6,437 nt of DNA. It comes from Microbacteriaceae bacterium. GTDB lineage: Bacteria > Actinomycetota > Actinomycetes > Actinomycetales > Microbacteriaceae. Below the pieces are notes generated by a model. It was not told the origin of the DNA, did no database searches, and saw nothing but the letters and a program-made list of their open reading frames with translations. Position numbers and translations under genes: made by a program. The stretch covers positions 1 to 6,437 of the forward strand of contig DMKW01000270.1 in assembly GCA_003454135.1 (NCBI GenBank), given 5' to 3'. Positions 6,354 to 6,437 of the stretch are shown here, in pieces (the first letter of the stretch is position 1; every line of letters starts with the position of its first letter).

Positions 6354-6403
6354 GCTGCCGTTGCCTGCGGCCGGAGACTTCGGGTATGCCGGCAATTGCA
6401 GAG
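6350..6403 (-). promoter_or_regulatory. Foldable leader structure touching the ribosome binding site
   Basis: On the minus strand CTCTGC (6403-6398) pairs with GCAGAG (6355-6350), and TTGCC (6395-6391) pairs with GGCAA (6365-6361). Two further GC pairs lie inward and an asymmetric internal loop (AA against CGGCA) separates the stems. The 3' arm includes the AGAG of the ribosome binding site. It matches no riboswitch class I know. It matters only if transcription starts upstream of 6403. Confidence 0.35.
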
Positions 6404-6418
6404 CGGTACGACCGTTCT
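6400..6418. promoter_or_regulatory. Imperfect palindrome, possible operator
   Basis: AGAGCGGT-ACG-ACCGTTCT: seven of eight positions per arm are complementary around a three-base centre. It lies about 60-80 bases upstream of the GT4 start codon, where an operator would be expected, and resembles the AGAACG/CGTTCT half-sites often bound by TetR-type regulators. No regulator gene is visible in the window. Confidence 0.35.
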
Positions 6419-6437
6419 AGTGGTGTGTCTCAGTTTT

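Noticed and set aside
1..6437. CRISPR array, tRNA or rRNA genes, toxin-antitoxin pair or defence system
   Set aside because: No regularly spaced repeats, no cloverleaf-like segments, and no protein motifs of such systems were seen on either strand.

Overview
The window is GC-rich. Its codon use strongly favours G or C at third positions, GTG starts are frequent, and the protein families present fit a high-GC actinobacterium. Microbacteriaceae is my best guess, but it is an inference. The content is part of an exopolysaccharide or surface-glycan biosynthesis locus with a decayed insertion sequence at its left edge. I see no CRISPR array, no tRNA or rRNA, and no clearly new defence or mobile system.

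Layout from left to right. (1) Positions 1-~156 hold what looks like part of a minus-strand gene that runs off the left edge and is cut by an IS remnant. (2) Positions ~157-617 hold the 3' half of an IS982-family transposase gene on the plus strand. It is broken by two stop codons, a one-base frameshift and an internal deletion. (3) 629-2095 (minus) encodes a polyprenyl-phosphate sugar-1-phosphate transferase, the membrane enzyme that starts a glycan repeat unit. (4) 2096-2355 is a 260-base divergent intergenic region with a strong GC-rich dyad and possible promoters in both directions. (5) 2356-4191 (plus) encodes a single-pass, mostly extracytoplasmic DUF4012 protein of unknown function. (6) 4169-5191 and 5188-6339 (both minus) encode two GT4-family glycosyltransferases joined by an ATGA overlap. 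The downstream one converges with the DUF4012 gene and overlaps it by 23 bases. (7) 6340-6437 is a leader with a good ribosome binding site, a foldable inverted repeat touching that site, and a 19-base imperfect palindrome.

How the genes work together (inference from families). The sugar transferase loads the first sugar phosphate onto the lipid carrier. The two GT4 enzymes add further sugars from nucleotide-sugar donors on the cytoplasmic face. The DUF4012 protein sits in the membrane facing outward and may act late, in export, anchoring or modification of the glycan. No flippase, polymerase or chain-length gene lies in the window, so the rest of the locus probably continues beyond the right edge or was lost on the left.

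The points most worth a second look are the dyad just upstream of the DUF4012 gene, the possibility that this gene is leaderless, the leader structure in front of the first GT4 gene, and the uncharacterised DUF4012 protein itself.
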